This document shows, piece by piece, positions 15,949-23,918 of a stretch of 42,572 bases of DNA; positions within the stretch are counted from its first letter, which is position 1, and each line of letters begins with the position of its first letter. The notes beneath the pieces are model-generated. The model worked only from the letters and a program-made list of their open reading frames with translations, had not been told where the DNA came from and searched no databases. The translations under genes and the position numbers were made by a program. This DNA comes from JAXGTO01 sp040774885 (lineage in GTDB: Bacteria; Actinomycetota; Coriobacteriia; Coriobacteriales; Eggerthellaceae): assembly GCA_040774885.1 (NCBI GenBank), contig JAXGTO010000023.1, positions 1 to 42,572 of the forward strand, written 5' to 3'.

Positions 15949-15974
15949 CCCTCGGCCGCATGGTCGGGGGTTTT
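15949..15974 (+). terminator. Intrinsic terminator of adk
   Basis: CCCTCGGCC (15949-15957) pairs with GGTCGGGGG (15962-15970), with two G-U pairs, around GCAT, followed by TTTTCTCT. It lies 31 bases past the adk stop. Confidence 0.8.
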
Positions 15975-15977
15975 CTC

Positions 15978-15983
15978 TATAAT
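15978..15983 (+). promoter_or_regulatory. TATAAT 7 nt before the next gene's start (leaderless candidate)
   Basis: A perfect TATAAT follows directly after the adk terminator and ends 7 bases before ATG 15991. Transcription would begin at about the start codon. No -35 match and no clear Shine-Dalgarno sequence are visible. Confidence 0.5.
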
Positions 15984-15990
15984 GGGGTGC

Positions 15991-18186
15991 ATGTACACCA
16001 CATGGGAGCACATACGGCGCATTGCGCGGGAATTCATGCGTCTGCATGGGGCCTCGCTCGTCCATATTCTCAAACGCGTTGTGGCGGTGCTGGCGATTGC
16101 CGCCCTGCTCGAGATCTTCGTGTTCAACTTCAACCACTGGGCCACTTTGGGGAACAACTGCGTCAACATGAGCAGCAAGATCACGCTTCCCACCACAACC
16201 GACAGCAGTGAATCGACTTCCACGGAATTCAAGGTGACCGAATACGATAACGTCATCGAGTTTTCCCACATCAATCGCGAAGTGAACAACATACGCATCG
16301 ACTTCGATGGTGACCAGCCCGCTCAGGCGGTCGATGTCAAGATCCAATACACCGACGATGCCCACGAAACCTATTTCGATTCCACCGAGTATTCTTCCGG
16401 CATACCCACGCGCCAGGTGGCCACCAACGACGACGCCACCGAATACCTCAAGGTGAACACCGTAGGCACCACCGACAACCTGCGCATAGAAATCGGCGGG
16501 GAAGACATCAGCTACCCCATAACGGTCAAGGCCGTCTACATCAACAACGTCTATCCGCTCAATTTCCGATGGATGCGCTTCTGGTGCGCGGCGGTGGTGC
16601 TGGGGCTCATCTACATCTTCCGCCCCAAGTCGAGCATCTATCGCTGCATCATGGTCGAACGTCCGCGCAAGTCAAAGTTCTGCATCATCTTGACCGCCTG
16701 CATCGAGATATACCTGATAACCGTGTTCTTGTTCATGGGGTCGAATCTGGTGGGCGTGGCCACGCAGAATTACAACAGCGGCAGTTGGAATTCAGCCAGT
16801 GTGGTGACCAGCTTCGAGGTTGGGGGGGAGAATTCCCAGCAGTATGCGCGGTTGGCCGAAAGCATGGCGCATGGCAAGCTGTATCTGGAAGAAGATCCCC
16901 CCGATTGGCTCCAGCAGATGAGCGACCCCTATGACAAGGGCGCACGCGATGAATTGCAGAAGTCGACGGGCGAATCGTGTTTGTGGGATACCGCCTACTA
17001 CAACGGGCATTACTACGTGTACTTCGGCGTGGTTCCGGTGGTGTTGTTGTACTTGCCGTTCTATCTGCTTACCGGAGGGGGCAGCTTCCCCACGGCCATA
17101 GGCGTGTGGCTGGCGGCCATCATGTTCTTGCTGGGATGCACCGCGTTGCTCGATCGATTCGCACGCTACCACTTCAAACGGGTGAGTTTGGGGCTTTATC
17201 TGCTGCTGCAGATACCGTTGGTGTTCTGCAGCGGCATGCTCTATCTTATCAAGTTCCCCACGTTTTATTCTCTGCCCATCATCATGGCGCTCGCGTTCAC
17301 GGTATGGGGGCTCTATTTCTGGATGCGCGGGCGCGCAGCCGAAAAGCCCGGGCGCTGGTTTTTGGCCGGCAGCCTTTGCATGGCGCTGGTGCTTGGATGC
17401 CGTCCGCAGTTGGTAGTGCTTTCTGCGGTGGCCATCCCGCTGTTCTGGCGCCATTACATAACCAAACGCAACCTGTTCACGCCCAAAGGTGCCCGTGAAT
17501 TCGCTTGTTTGGCGGCACCCTACGTGCTGGTGTTCGGAGCGATCATGGCGTACAACTATGCCCGCTTCGGAAGTCCATTCGATTTTGGCAGCAACTACAA
17601 TCTCACCACCAACGACATGACCAAGCGCGGCTGGGATTTGGGAAGACTGGCGCCGGCGCTGTTCGCGTATTTCTTCCAGTCGCCCACCACCACGGGCGTG
17701 TTCCCGTATCTGCAGGCGGCAACGTTCGATACCACGTATATGGGGCAGACCATCAAAGAGGCCACGTTCGGCGGCATCTTCGCCTGTTTGCCCGTGCTGT
17801 GGCTGCTTCCGTTTTCAAAGCGGGTCATCAAAATGCGTATCCGCTCGCGTTCCACCCGCACAATCGCGGGCGTGGTGATCGTCATGCTGGTGGGCGGCGT
17901 GATCATCGCGTTGGCCGATGCGGAGATGGCGGGCATTTTGCAGCGCTACTTCGCCGACTTCAGTTTCCCGTTCTTGGTGGTTGCGGTATTGCTGGCGTTC
18001 ATCATCAACGAAAACGTGGCCAACTTTGCGCGGTGGCGCACGTTGATGAGCGTGCTCATCTGCCTGGTGGGAATCAGCGTGGTATACAGCGTGGCACTGT
18101 GCTTCGTGGCAGAAGTTGGTTGGTATTCCGAAGCTTACCCCTGGGCGTACCAGAGCATTTTGCACACCTTCCAGTTCTGGACCTGA
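15991..18186 (+). CDS. Large polytopic membrane protein, possible GT-C-type glycosyltransferase
   Basis: A 731-residue protein I do not recognise as a named family. One helix at about 30-47 is followed by an extracytoplasmic beta-rich region (about 50-190) and then some ten or more hydrophobic helices to the C terminus. After the second membrane segment, ARLAESMAHGKLYL, a DPYD motif and WDTAYYNGHYYVYFGVVP (near 330) occur; similar YxGxYYxYFG segments are seen in bacterial GT-C-like membrane enzymes that glycosylate lipids or wall polymers. ATG 15991 was chosen over ATG 15982, which lies inside the -10 box. It occupies the place where map-infA usually follows adk. Transferase function is inference. 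Confidence 0.6.
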   Translation: MYTTWEHIRRIAREFMRLHGASLVHILKRVVAVLAIAALLEIFVFNFNHWATLGNNCVNMSSKITLPTTTDSSESTSTEFKVTEYDNVIEFSHINREVNNIRIDFDGDQPAQAVDVKIQYTDDAHETYFDSTEYSSGIPTRQVATNDDATEYLKVNTVGTTDNLRIEIGGEDISYPITVKAVYINNVYPLNFRWMRFWCAAVVLGLIYIFRPKSSIYRCIMVERPRKSKFCIILTACIEIYLITVFLFMGSNLVGVATQNYNSGSWNSASVVTSFEVGGENSQQYARLAESMAHGKLYLEEDPPDWLQQMSDPYDKGARDELQKSTGESCLWDTAYYNGHYYVYFGVVPVVLLYLPFYLLTGGGSFPTAIGVWLAAIMFLLGCTALLDRFARYHFKRVSLGLYLLLQIPLVFCSGMLYLIKFPTFYSLPIIMALAFTVWGLYFWMRGRAAEKPGRWFLAGSLCMALVLGCRPQLVVLSAVAIPLFWRHYITKRNLFTPKGAREFACLAAPYVLVFGAIMAYNYARFGSPFDFGSNYNLTTNDMTKRGWDLGRLAPALFAYFFQSPTTTGVFPYLQAATFDTTYMGQTIKEATFGGIFACLPVLWLLPFSKRVIKMRIRSRSTRTIAGVVIVMLVGGVIIALADAEMAGILQRYFADFSFPFLVVAVLLAFIINENVANFARWRTLMSVLICLVGISVVYSVALCFVAEVGWYSEAYPWAYQSILHTFQFWT

Positions 18187-18310
18187 TGTCCGTGCTGGTT
18201 CAATGTCGGTTGAGCCTTCAAAGCGGGTTTGCGGATTTCGCGCAATGTCTCTTCAGCTTTCATGGGGTCATTCAATCCCAACGTGGGGCATACTCTCGTT
18301 TTTGTATTTG

Positions 18311-18898
18311 CTATCGGCTGTCGAGTCCGCGTTCCAGCCAAGGACAGGGTCGATCCGAAGTCCAATGGCGAATGTCGCCCGATACCCAGTTGGCAACCTG
18401 ACGGAAAGCCGTGGTGTTGTCGATGGCGTAACAGTCATCGCATAGCCAACGCAGTTCTGCGAAGGCTTCAAGGGAAGAAGCGAATCGTCTGCGCACCAGG
18501 GCGGAATCGATGTCGTGGCCGCCAATCTGCACGCGGTGCCTTATGCGTTGCAGAGCGATGTCCGGGTTGTCGAGCCCCAGGTAATAGATGGTCAAGCGAT
18601 AGCCTTCTTGTTTTGCGCGCAGCGCAGTGCGACGGGCAATATGCCCGCAGAGCGTCGTTTCTTGGTTGAATGATCGGCCTTGGTCCAGGCAGTTCTCTAT
18701 CAGCTGCAGCGCTGCGTTGCCTGCGCGAAGCTGGGCTGCCGAGCCTGTCGGGTTGTCGCCTGCTTCACGCAGTAGCTCATCGGGATTGATGCGCACCATA
18801 TCGGGCATGGTGCTGTTGCGCCACAAGTCGGTGCGGTAAAACGTGGATTTACCGGCTCCATTGATTCCGGCGAAAAGGATGCAGAGGGGCCGCGACAT
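18311..18898 (-). CDS. Zeta-toxin-like P-loop kinase
   Basis: A 195-residue P-loop protein of the zeta/PezT type, whose known members phosphorylate UDP-activated amino sugars and so block wall synthesis. Walker A is AGINGAGKST (residues 10-19). Further family features are RINPDE, the FNQETTL segment, and a region reading RVQIGGH followed by RRRF. The start ATG 18898 overlaps the stop of the upstream DNA-binding gene by one base (TGATG), so the two are translationally coupled as in toxin-antitoxin pairs. Toxicity and substrate are not shown by the sequence; a housekeeping kinase is the alternative. Confidence 0.78.
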   Translation of the reverse strand: MSRPLCILFAGINGAGKSTFYRTDLWRNSTMPDMVRINPDELLREAGDNPTGSAAQLRAGNAALQLIENCLDQGRSFNQETTLCGHIARRTALRAKQEGYRLTIYYLGLDNPDIALQRIRHRVQIGGHDIDSALVRRRFASSLEAFAELRWLCDDCYAIDNTTAFRQVANWVSGDIRHWTSDRPCPWLERGLDSR

Positions 18899-19293
18899 CA
18901 GAAAACGCCTTTCGCCACCAATTCGCGTTGCTTGCGCTGCAAGAAGAAATCTTCCAATGCAAGGCAGAATGCGCGCTCTTCTTCGTCTTCCAGATCGCAG
19001 GTGAGATGGGCGTCGTGCAGATGCCCGAACGTTTCGGAGCATTCGCGGTACAAATGATGGATGCGCGCTTTCTCGTTTTGGGCATCGGGAATGCTCACAA
19101 CCGCATATTCGCAGGTGTTTTTGCGCGGTCGGCCGCCGGGGTGGCGGGTGAGCTTGCGCTGAATGACGGCTTCGTGCGGGATGTTCCAGGCGTTGCCCAC
19201 CTTGTGTGCGGGCAAAACCCCATCTTTGATCATCGCCCGCACGCGTGAAGCGCTTACGCCCAATTCTTCTGCTGCTTGGCTGACGGATAGCAT
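18898..19293 (-). CDS. Excisionase-type HTH protein, probable antitoxin/autorepressor
   Basis: A 131-residue protein with an N-terminal MerR/excisionase-like helix-turn-helix (SVSQAAEELGVSASRVRAMI, residues 3-22) followed by the wing-like HKVGNAWNIP. Its C-terminal part is mostly charged helices (EDEEERAFCLALEDFFLQRK) and could bind the toxin. ATG 19293 is preferred to ATG 19308, since AAGGAGG stands five bases before it. It is first in a two-gene unit with the zeta-like kinase, and a palindrome covers its promoter, fitting autoregulation. The architecture recalls PezA-PezT but with a different DNA-binding fold. Confidence 0.72.
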   Translation of the reverse strand: MLSVSQAAEELGVSASRVRAMIKDGVLPAHKVGNAWNIPHEAVIQRKLTRHPGGRPRKNTCEYAVVSIPDAQNEKARIHHLYRECSETFGHLHDAHLTCDLEDEEERAFCLALEDFFLQRKQRELVAKGVF

Positions 19294-19316
19294 TGCAACC
19301 TCCTTCATCAGCTTTC

Positions 19317-19347
19317 ATTCTAGCTAACTATTGCGAAAACGCAATAG
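19317..19347 (-). promoter_or_regulatory. Promoter with 8-bp inverted-repeat operator for the zeta-type module
   Basis: On the minus strand TTGCGT (19344-19339) and TAGAAT (19322-19317) are 16 bases apart. The -35 box lies inside CTATTGCG-AAAA-CGCAATAG (19328-19347), a perfect inverted repeat with a 4-base spacer. This is the expected position for a repressor site. Confidence 0.65.
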
Positions 19348-19365
19348 AAACCGAATGCCCTTGCA

Positions 19366-19394
19366 AAAGAAAAGGGGCCGAAGCCCCTTGTTTT
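19366..19394 (-). terminator. Intrinsic terminator of the zinc-ribbon gene
   Basis: AAGGGGC/GCCCCTT pairs at 19372-19389 around a four-base loop (TTCG on the minus strand), followed on the minus strand by TTCTTTT. It separates the zinc-ribbon gene from the toxin-antitoxin promoter. Confidence 0.85.
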
Positions 19395-19413
19395 CAAACG
19401 TTGTGGTTCCCGA

Positions 19414-19854
19414 TCAGCTTTTGGTGGTGAAGGTGGTTTTGCATTTGGGGCAGGTCACTTTAACCTTGCCCTTGCCCTTGGGCACGCGCAGGCTCTGACC
19501 GCAGTTTTTGCACACGTAGATGTGGTGGGTCTTGTGGTACATGCGCCATTCGCGCAGCAATGCCATCTTGCGGCGGATAGGGATGGTTATCTTGCTGGTT
19601 TTCTTCACCCAGGAACGGTTTTCTGCTTGGCGTTTGGCGATGTTGCGCGACATCATGCGGAAGTACGCATAGATGATCGAGATCATGGCCAGCCACGAAA
19701 GCGCGGAGGCGACGGTGTCGTTGAAGAAGTTGAATATCAAGCTGATAACCAGGAATATGATGGCTATTCCCATAAACCAGCGGGCGCAATCATCCACGCC
19801 ATTGCGTCCCGTCATCCAGTTCTGCAGCTTGCGCTGCCAATCGCCTTTAGCCAT
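19414..19854 (-). CDS. Small membrane protein with C-terminal zinc ribbon
   Basis: A 146-residue protein of unknown function. Two membrane helices lie at about 27-45 and 50-66, followed by a basic segment and a C-terminal zinc ribbon with CKNCG and CPKCK (about 114-138). Predicted topology puts the ribbon in the cytoplasm. AAGGAAGG precedes the ATG. It appears to be a single-gene unit with its own terminator. I see no motif that would give a biochemical role. Confidence 0.75.
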   Translation of the reverse strand: MAKGDWQRKLQNWMTGRNGVDDCARWFMGIAIIFLVISLIFNFFNDTVASALSWLAMISIIYAYFRMMSRNIAKRQAENRSWVKKTSKITIPIRRKMALLREWRMYHKTHHIYVCKNCGQSLRVPKGKGKVKVTCPKCKTTFTTKS

Positions 19855-20086
19855 GCCAATCCGCCTTCCTTAGGTTTGCTCGACCCATGGTAGCGCAGGG
19901 TAGCGTGTTACACCTACGCGTGCGACTGGCGTTGACGAACCGTTGCATGCGCGTCACGGCGGAGCGCAGAAGCATCAGACATACGCTTCCAGCGCCTCGG
20001 CCACCATGCCGTAAAGGCGATCTTGCCGAAACCCTGCATCGCTCCGTCGCCGGCCTTGCCGTTTACCGCCTTGGGGTTTAGCGGTT

Positions 20087-20092
20087 TATACT
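20087..20092 (+). promoter_or_regulatory. -10 box 6 nt before vsr (leaderless candidate)
   Basis: TATACT ends six bases before ATG 20099 and no Shine-Dalgarno sequence is present. The preceding 230 bases (19855-20086) hold no gene I can support. Confidence 0.45.
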
Positions 20093-20098
20093 TGCAGC

Positions 20099-20521
20099 AT
20101 GGTCAGCGAAGCGGTACATAAGAGCATGCAGGGAAACAAGCGGGCGAACACCAAGCCCGAGTTGCTGGTACGCGCTCGTTTGCGTGCGGCGGGACTCACC
20201 GGCTATCGTTTGCAGTGGAAAGCGCCCGGACGCCCCGATGTGGCATGGCCGGGCAAAAAAGTGGCGCTGTTCGTCAACGGATGCTTTTGGCATCGCTGCC
20301 CGCACTGCAATCCGCCGCTGCCCAAAACCAATGTGGAATATTGGACGGTGAAATTCGAGCGCAATCAGCAGCGCGATGCCCGCAATGCAGAAGAGCTGGA
20401 GCTCATGGGATGGACCGTGCACGTAATCTGGGAATGCCAGCTTAAGAAGAAGACCGTGGATGCCACGTTCGATGAATTGCTTCCGCAGTTGTCGCACGAA
20501 TTGGGCAAGCCGCTCAAATGA
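20099..20521 (+). CDS. vsr: Very short patch repair endonuclease
   Basis: Vsr nicks DNA 5' of T:G mismatches that arise by deamination of 5-methylcytosine, starting short-patch repair. The 140-residue protein keeps the family's key features: SMQGNKRANTKPEL at the N terminus, PGRPDVAW with catalytic Asp47, and GCFWHRC with His65, plus Cys62, Cys67 or Cys70, and Cys113 in WECQL as likely zinc ligands. The HHHH stretch of the E. coli enzyme is shorter here. vsr usually neighbours a cytosine-5 methyltransferase; none is in this window. A hairpin terminator follows immediately. Confidence 0.92.
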   Translation: MVSEAVHKSMQGNKRANTKPELLVRARLRAAGLTGYRLQWKAPGRPDVAWPGKKVALFVNGCFWHRCPHCNPPLPKTNVEYWTVKFERNQQRDARNAEELELMGWTVHVIWECQLKKKTVDATFDELLPQLSHELGKPLK

Positions 20522-20526
20522 TGAAA

Positions 20527-20556
20527 CACGGGGGCTGGTTTCGTCCGACCCCCGTG
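20527..20556. terminator. Bidirectional hairpin between vsr and the binding-protein gene
   Basis: CACGGGGG (20527-20534) pairs with CCCCCGTG (20549-20556) around a 14-base loop, between two convergent genes. Only a short T-run (TTT, minus strand) follows, so it is a moderate terminator. Confidence 0.65.
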
Positions 20557-20571
20557 CTATTCCAACAACGC

Positions 20572-21696
20572 CTATGCTGGGTTCTTCGCTGCCAAAATCA
20601 ACTGGACATCATCGTCGGTCAGTTGGTAGTTCAGATAGGTCGAATAGAAGTCCTTCACCTTTTCATTGATGTTCAGGTCGCTGAAGAGGTCGGCGTGCAG
20701 CAGCGCTGCCGCCCATTGGATTTGCAACAGCTCTTCGACGCCGTAGCGATCCCACCCGAACACGCCTTTGGGATTCACATAGACGCGCTTGTTCTTGACT
20801 GCGTTGATGGATGCCCACTCTGCGTCGTTCAATATCTGGTCGACTTCAGCGGCTTTGCCAGTGATGATGACATCCGGGTTCCACGCCACCACTTGTTCCA
20901 GCGAAAATTGGGCCGAAGCGTTGCCCTTCGTGCTTTCGTCGACGGCGTTTTTTCCGCCGGCGGCTTTGATCCAATCATCGATGATGGTGTCGGTGCCGTC
21001 TATGGTCAGCGTGTAGACGGAATTGCCATGCATGACGCTGGGGCGATCTGCATCGGCAATCGCATCGGTTTTCGCCTTGACGGAGGCCAAAACCTCATCG
21101 AGCTCGGCATTGTATTTCGAGGCGATGGCCGGCGCGTCTCCGCCGAATACCTGGCCCGAAAGTTCAATCGACTTCTACATTTGCTCGAAGGTTTGGAAGT
21201 TGCAGTTCACCAAGGGGATTCCCACCTCGTTGCACTTGTCTCGCAGGGTTTCCTTCGAATCGAATACCACTTGGGGGTCGAGGGCAACCAGATCTTCGAA
21301 GTTGAAATCGTCTCCGAAGGTTGCCGTGGCATTGGACATGTTGCTGCAAACCTTGTACATCCAAGGATAATCTTTGGGTGCGCAGTGGGTGGCCACCAGG
21401 CCCTCGGCACCGGTAAGCATAATGGTGATCTCATTGTGCGCAAACCAGCCGTCGGCGTATTTCGCCGGATTGATGGGCACTTCGACTTCGGTGCCGTTCA
21501 TGTCGGTGACGGTTTGAGTGGTCGCCTGATCAGAACCAGATGACGTATCGGTGCCGCTCGTCGAAGACGAGCTCCCGCAGCTGGTGAGTCCACCCAAAGC
21601 GGCGGCGAGTCCCACCGTGCCGGCCAATGCGATGAATTGACGACGGGAATAAAAGCCACGTGACGTACGTTCGATTGAATCTTGAGAATCGTTCAT
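20572..21696 (-). pseudogene. ABC metal-complex binding lipoprotein, interrupted by in-frame TAG
   Basis: Substrate-binding lipoprotein of a FecCD-type importer (iron-siderophore, haem or cobamide class). The N terminus has a Tat motif (SRRQF, Arg18-Arg19) and lipobox LTSC with Cys40. The reading frame is interrupted at codon 174 by TAG (21175-21177) and continues in the same frame for 200 more codons to a normal end (family-like WDRYG and LADLFSD-type regions). Without the stop it would be a 374-residue protein, the usual size. A single C-to-T change from CAG (Gln) explains it. Premature termination would remove the second lobe, so it is scored as a pseudogene; sequencing error or readthrough remain possible. 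Confidence 0.8.
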
Positions 21697-21788
21697 GATT
21701 GCTTCCTTTGCTATCAGTGTGATTTGCGTTCGGGTTTCGGAAGCGTTTGGTCAAAATACATACGACCATGCGATGAGGCGTTCGGTTT

Positions 21789-22577
21789 TCATGCCAGCAA
21801 TGGGACGCATGTGCTCACCGGCTTTCCCCTGCGATCGACGGTCTCAACCACTTTGACGTCTATGCCGTAGGCTTGTCGCAGATTCTTTTCGGTGACCACT
21901 GATTCGACCGATCCCGCTATCAGTTGCTTGTCCTTCGTGATGAGCACGGCATCGGTGCAGCAGAGGAAGGCGTGGTCGGGGTTATGCGTGGTCATGATTA
22001 TTCCGTGGCCGCGTGCCGCCATGCCTTTGATGCACGATAAAACGCTGACCTGATTGCCGAAATCGAGTGCGGCAGCCGGTTCGTCCATCACCAAGATCCT
22101 GGAGTCCTGCATCAACGATCGGGCGATGAGAACCATCTGCTGCTCGCCACCTGATATCTCGGTGAACAGGCTGTTGCGCAGATACGAGACGCCCAATTCG
22201 TCAAGCATACGATCCGCTCGGTCGTAATCGGCGCGGGCCGGGGTTGAAAACCAGCCCAGGCGGGAAGCGCAGCCGGTGAGTACCACATCGATCACCGAAT
22301 AGGCGAAGGCGGATTCGTGGAGCTGTGGTACATAGGCTACCTTTTGGGCGAATTGACGACGGGAGTACGAGGATCGTGCCTGTCCGTCTACGTCGACTTG
22401 TCCACTTATGAGAGGTAAAAAACCCAGCAGGCTGTCGAACAGCGTGGTTTTGCCGACACCATTGGGCCCTAGAAGGCAGACGACTTGTCCTTGTTCCACT
22501 TCAAGTGAGACGTTCTCCAAGACGGGAACTCCGTGATATCCGCAGGTGACGTTTTCTGCTTTCAGGCTGTGCATCAT
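21789..22577 (-). CDS. ABC transporter ATP-binding protein, FecE/BtuD type
   Basis: The ATPase of the importer, acting at the cytoplasmic face of the membrane. The 262-residue protein has Walker A GPNGVGKTT (37-45), signature ISGGEQQ (141-147), Walker B ILVMDEP with Asp165-Glu166, and the H-loop His198. It overlaps the permease gene by 4 bases and is 92 bases before the binding-protein gene. All motifs are intact, in contrast with the interrupted binding protein. Confidence 0.92.
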   Translation of the reverse strand: MMHSLKAENVTCGYHGVPVLENVSLEVEQGQVVCLLGPNGVGKTTLFDSLLGFLPLISGQVDVDGQARSSYSRRQFAQKVAYVPQLHESAFAYSVIDVVLTGCASRLGWFSTPARADYDRADRMLDELGVSYLRNSLFTEISGGEQQMVLIARSLMQDSRILVMDEPAAALDFGNQVSVLSCIKGMAARGHGIIMTTHNPDHAFLCCTDAVLITKDKQLIAGSVESVVTEKNLRQAYGIDVKVVETVDRRGKPVSTCVPLLA

Positions 22578-23704
22578 TTCCCGCTTCGTTGGGTTTTGAG
22601 CAGGATGATGAAGAAGAAGGGTGCGCCGATGATGGCCGTCAGGATTCCCAGGGGAATCTCCGAGGCCAGCACCGTGCGGCAGGCCATGTCCACTACGATC
22701 ATGAATATGGCGCCGATGATGAGCGAAAGCGGCATGACGATGCGATTATCGGGTCCGAAGAGGAAGCGGGCAAGGTGGGGGATTATCAACCCCACCCATC
22801 CGACGACGCCGGCGATGGATACTACGGCCGATGTGAGGATGGTGGCGCAGAAGATGCAAAGCGCCCTCATCACTTTGACGTTGACGCCGAGGGATTCAGC
22901 ATCGCGGTCTCCGAACGAAAGCGTGTTGAGGCGCCAGCGCAACAGCAGCAGGGGAACAACGCCTATCAGGTAGGGGACGATGAATACCTTGAGGTCGTCC
23001 CAGCTTACTTTGGCGATGCTCCCCATCAGCCAGTACGTGATTTCGGGGAGTTTCGAATTGGGGTCTGCGGTGAACTTGATGGCCGAGACGAATGCCTGGA
23101 ACAACGTTCCCACGATCAAACCGCACAGCACCAGCAGCAATATCTGGTTGGTTCCGCGGCCAACGTGCCGCGCGCTGGTGTAGGTAAGGGTGACGGCGAC
23201 GAAGCCCATGACGAAGGCGAGTGCCTGCACGGCATGGTTGTCGAAGTCGAACAGAAGGGCCAAGGCGGCACCGAAAGCAGCGCCAGCGCTGGCACCCAAG
23301 ATGTCGGGCGATACCATGGGGTTTCTGAACAAGCCTTGAAACGCCGCGCCCGAGATTGCCAACGCCGATCCCACCAGCAGGGCCGCCGTGATGCGCGGCA
23401 GCCTGACATTGCAAACCACGTTGACGGCCGCTTCGCTGTAATCACCCGCAGTGCCGAAAAACCGTTGGCTCAGTATCCCGATGACGTCGGCGGGCGCTAT
23501 CTGCATTCGGCCCACACCCAGCCCTACGATGAAGACGACTACCAGAAGCGCCGCGCAAACGACTATGAGGAAAATCGATCTTCCGCGGTGGGATGACCAG
23601 GCAGAGGGCTTAGGCTTAGGCTGCAAGGCATCAGAAGCCTGTGCGGCAGCAATGTCGGTATTCGATTTTGGGATGAAAACCACCGGTTTCGCAAATATGC
23701 TCAA
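22574..23704 (-). CDS. FecCD-family ABC permease
   Basis: Membrane subunit of a metal-complex importer. The 376-residue protein has a 45-residue cytoplasmic N-terminal tail and about ten helices. Family signatures include LPRITAALLVGSALAISGAAFQ-like spacing around ISGAAFQGLFRNPM, the PDILGASAGAAFG motif, and the ATPase-coupling loop VGWVGLIIPHLAR. The start is TTG 23704, with no ATG available before the first helix and no strong ribosome-binding site. It is first in the operon permease-ATPase-binding protein. Confidence 0.9.
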   Translation of the reverse strand: MSIFAKPVVFIPKSNTDIAAAQASDALQPKPKPSAWSSHRGRSIFLIVVCAALLVVVFIVGLGVGRMQIAPADVIGILSQRFFGTAGDYSEAAVNVVCNVRLPRITAALLVGSALAISGAAFQGLFRNPMVSPDILGASAGAAFGAALALLFDFDNHAVQALAFVMGFVAVTLTYTSARHVGRGTNQILLLVLCGLIVGTLFQAFVSAIKFTADPNSKLPEITYWLMGSIAKVSWDDLKVFIVPYLIGVVPLLLLRWRLNTLSFGDRDAESLGVNVKVMRALCIFCATILTSAVVSIAGVVGWVGLIIPHLARFLFGPDNRIVMPLSLIIGAIFMIVVDMACRTVLASEIPLGILTAIIGAPFFFIILLKTQRSGK

Positions 23705-23708
23705 GTAC

Positions 23709-23755
23709 AGAATATTCTTACAAGAACATAATAGTCCTCAATGCGCCGAGTGCAA
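23709..23755 (-). promoter_or_regulatory. Promoter and 10-bp palindrome upstream of the ABC operon
   Basis: On the minus strand TTGCAC (23755-23750) and TATTAT (23733-23728) are 16 bases apart. AGAATATTCT (23709-23718) is a perfect palindrome just downstream of the presumed start point and overlaps the untranslated leader, a typical repressor position for metal-uptake operons. The regulator is unknown. Confidence 0.5.
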
Positions 23756-23918
23756 GAGGCGGGGCGGTCTGGCCAGGTTGGGAAGTGAGTTGCCCTCCAA
23801 CGGCGTGCAGCAGATCGGCGGCATCGATTCGGAGGAAGATGAGCCATATCGGTATACTGAGTTCAAACTTCATTGCGAAGGCGCAAGAAGATGACGAGAC
23901 GGAAGGAATGCGGGATCC

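Noticed and set aside
21175..21177. TAG as a programmed pyrrolysine codon
   Set aside because: Binding proteins of this family are not known to use it, and no pyl genes or special RNA element are visible; a C-to-T change is simpler.
22589..23596. 335-codon plus-strand frame opposite the ABC permease
   Set aside because: Charged, domain-free shadow of a membrane protein gene.
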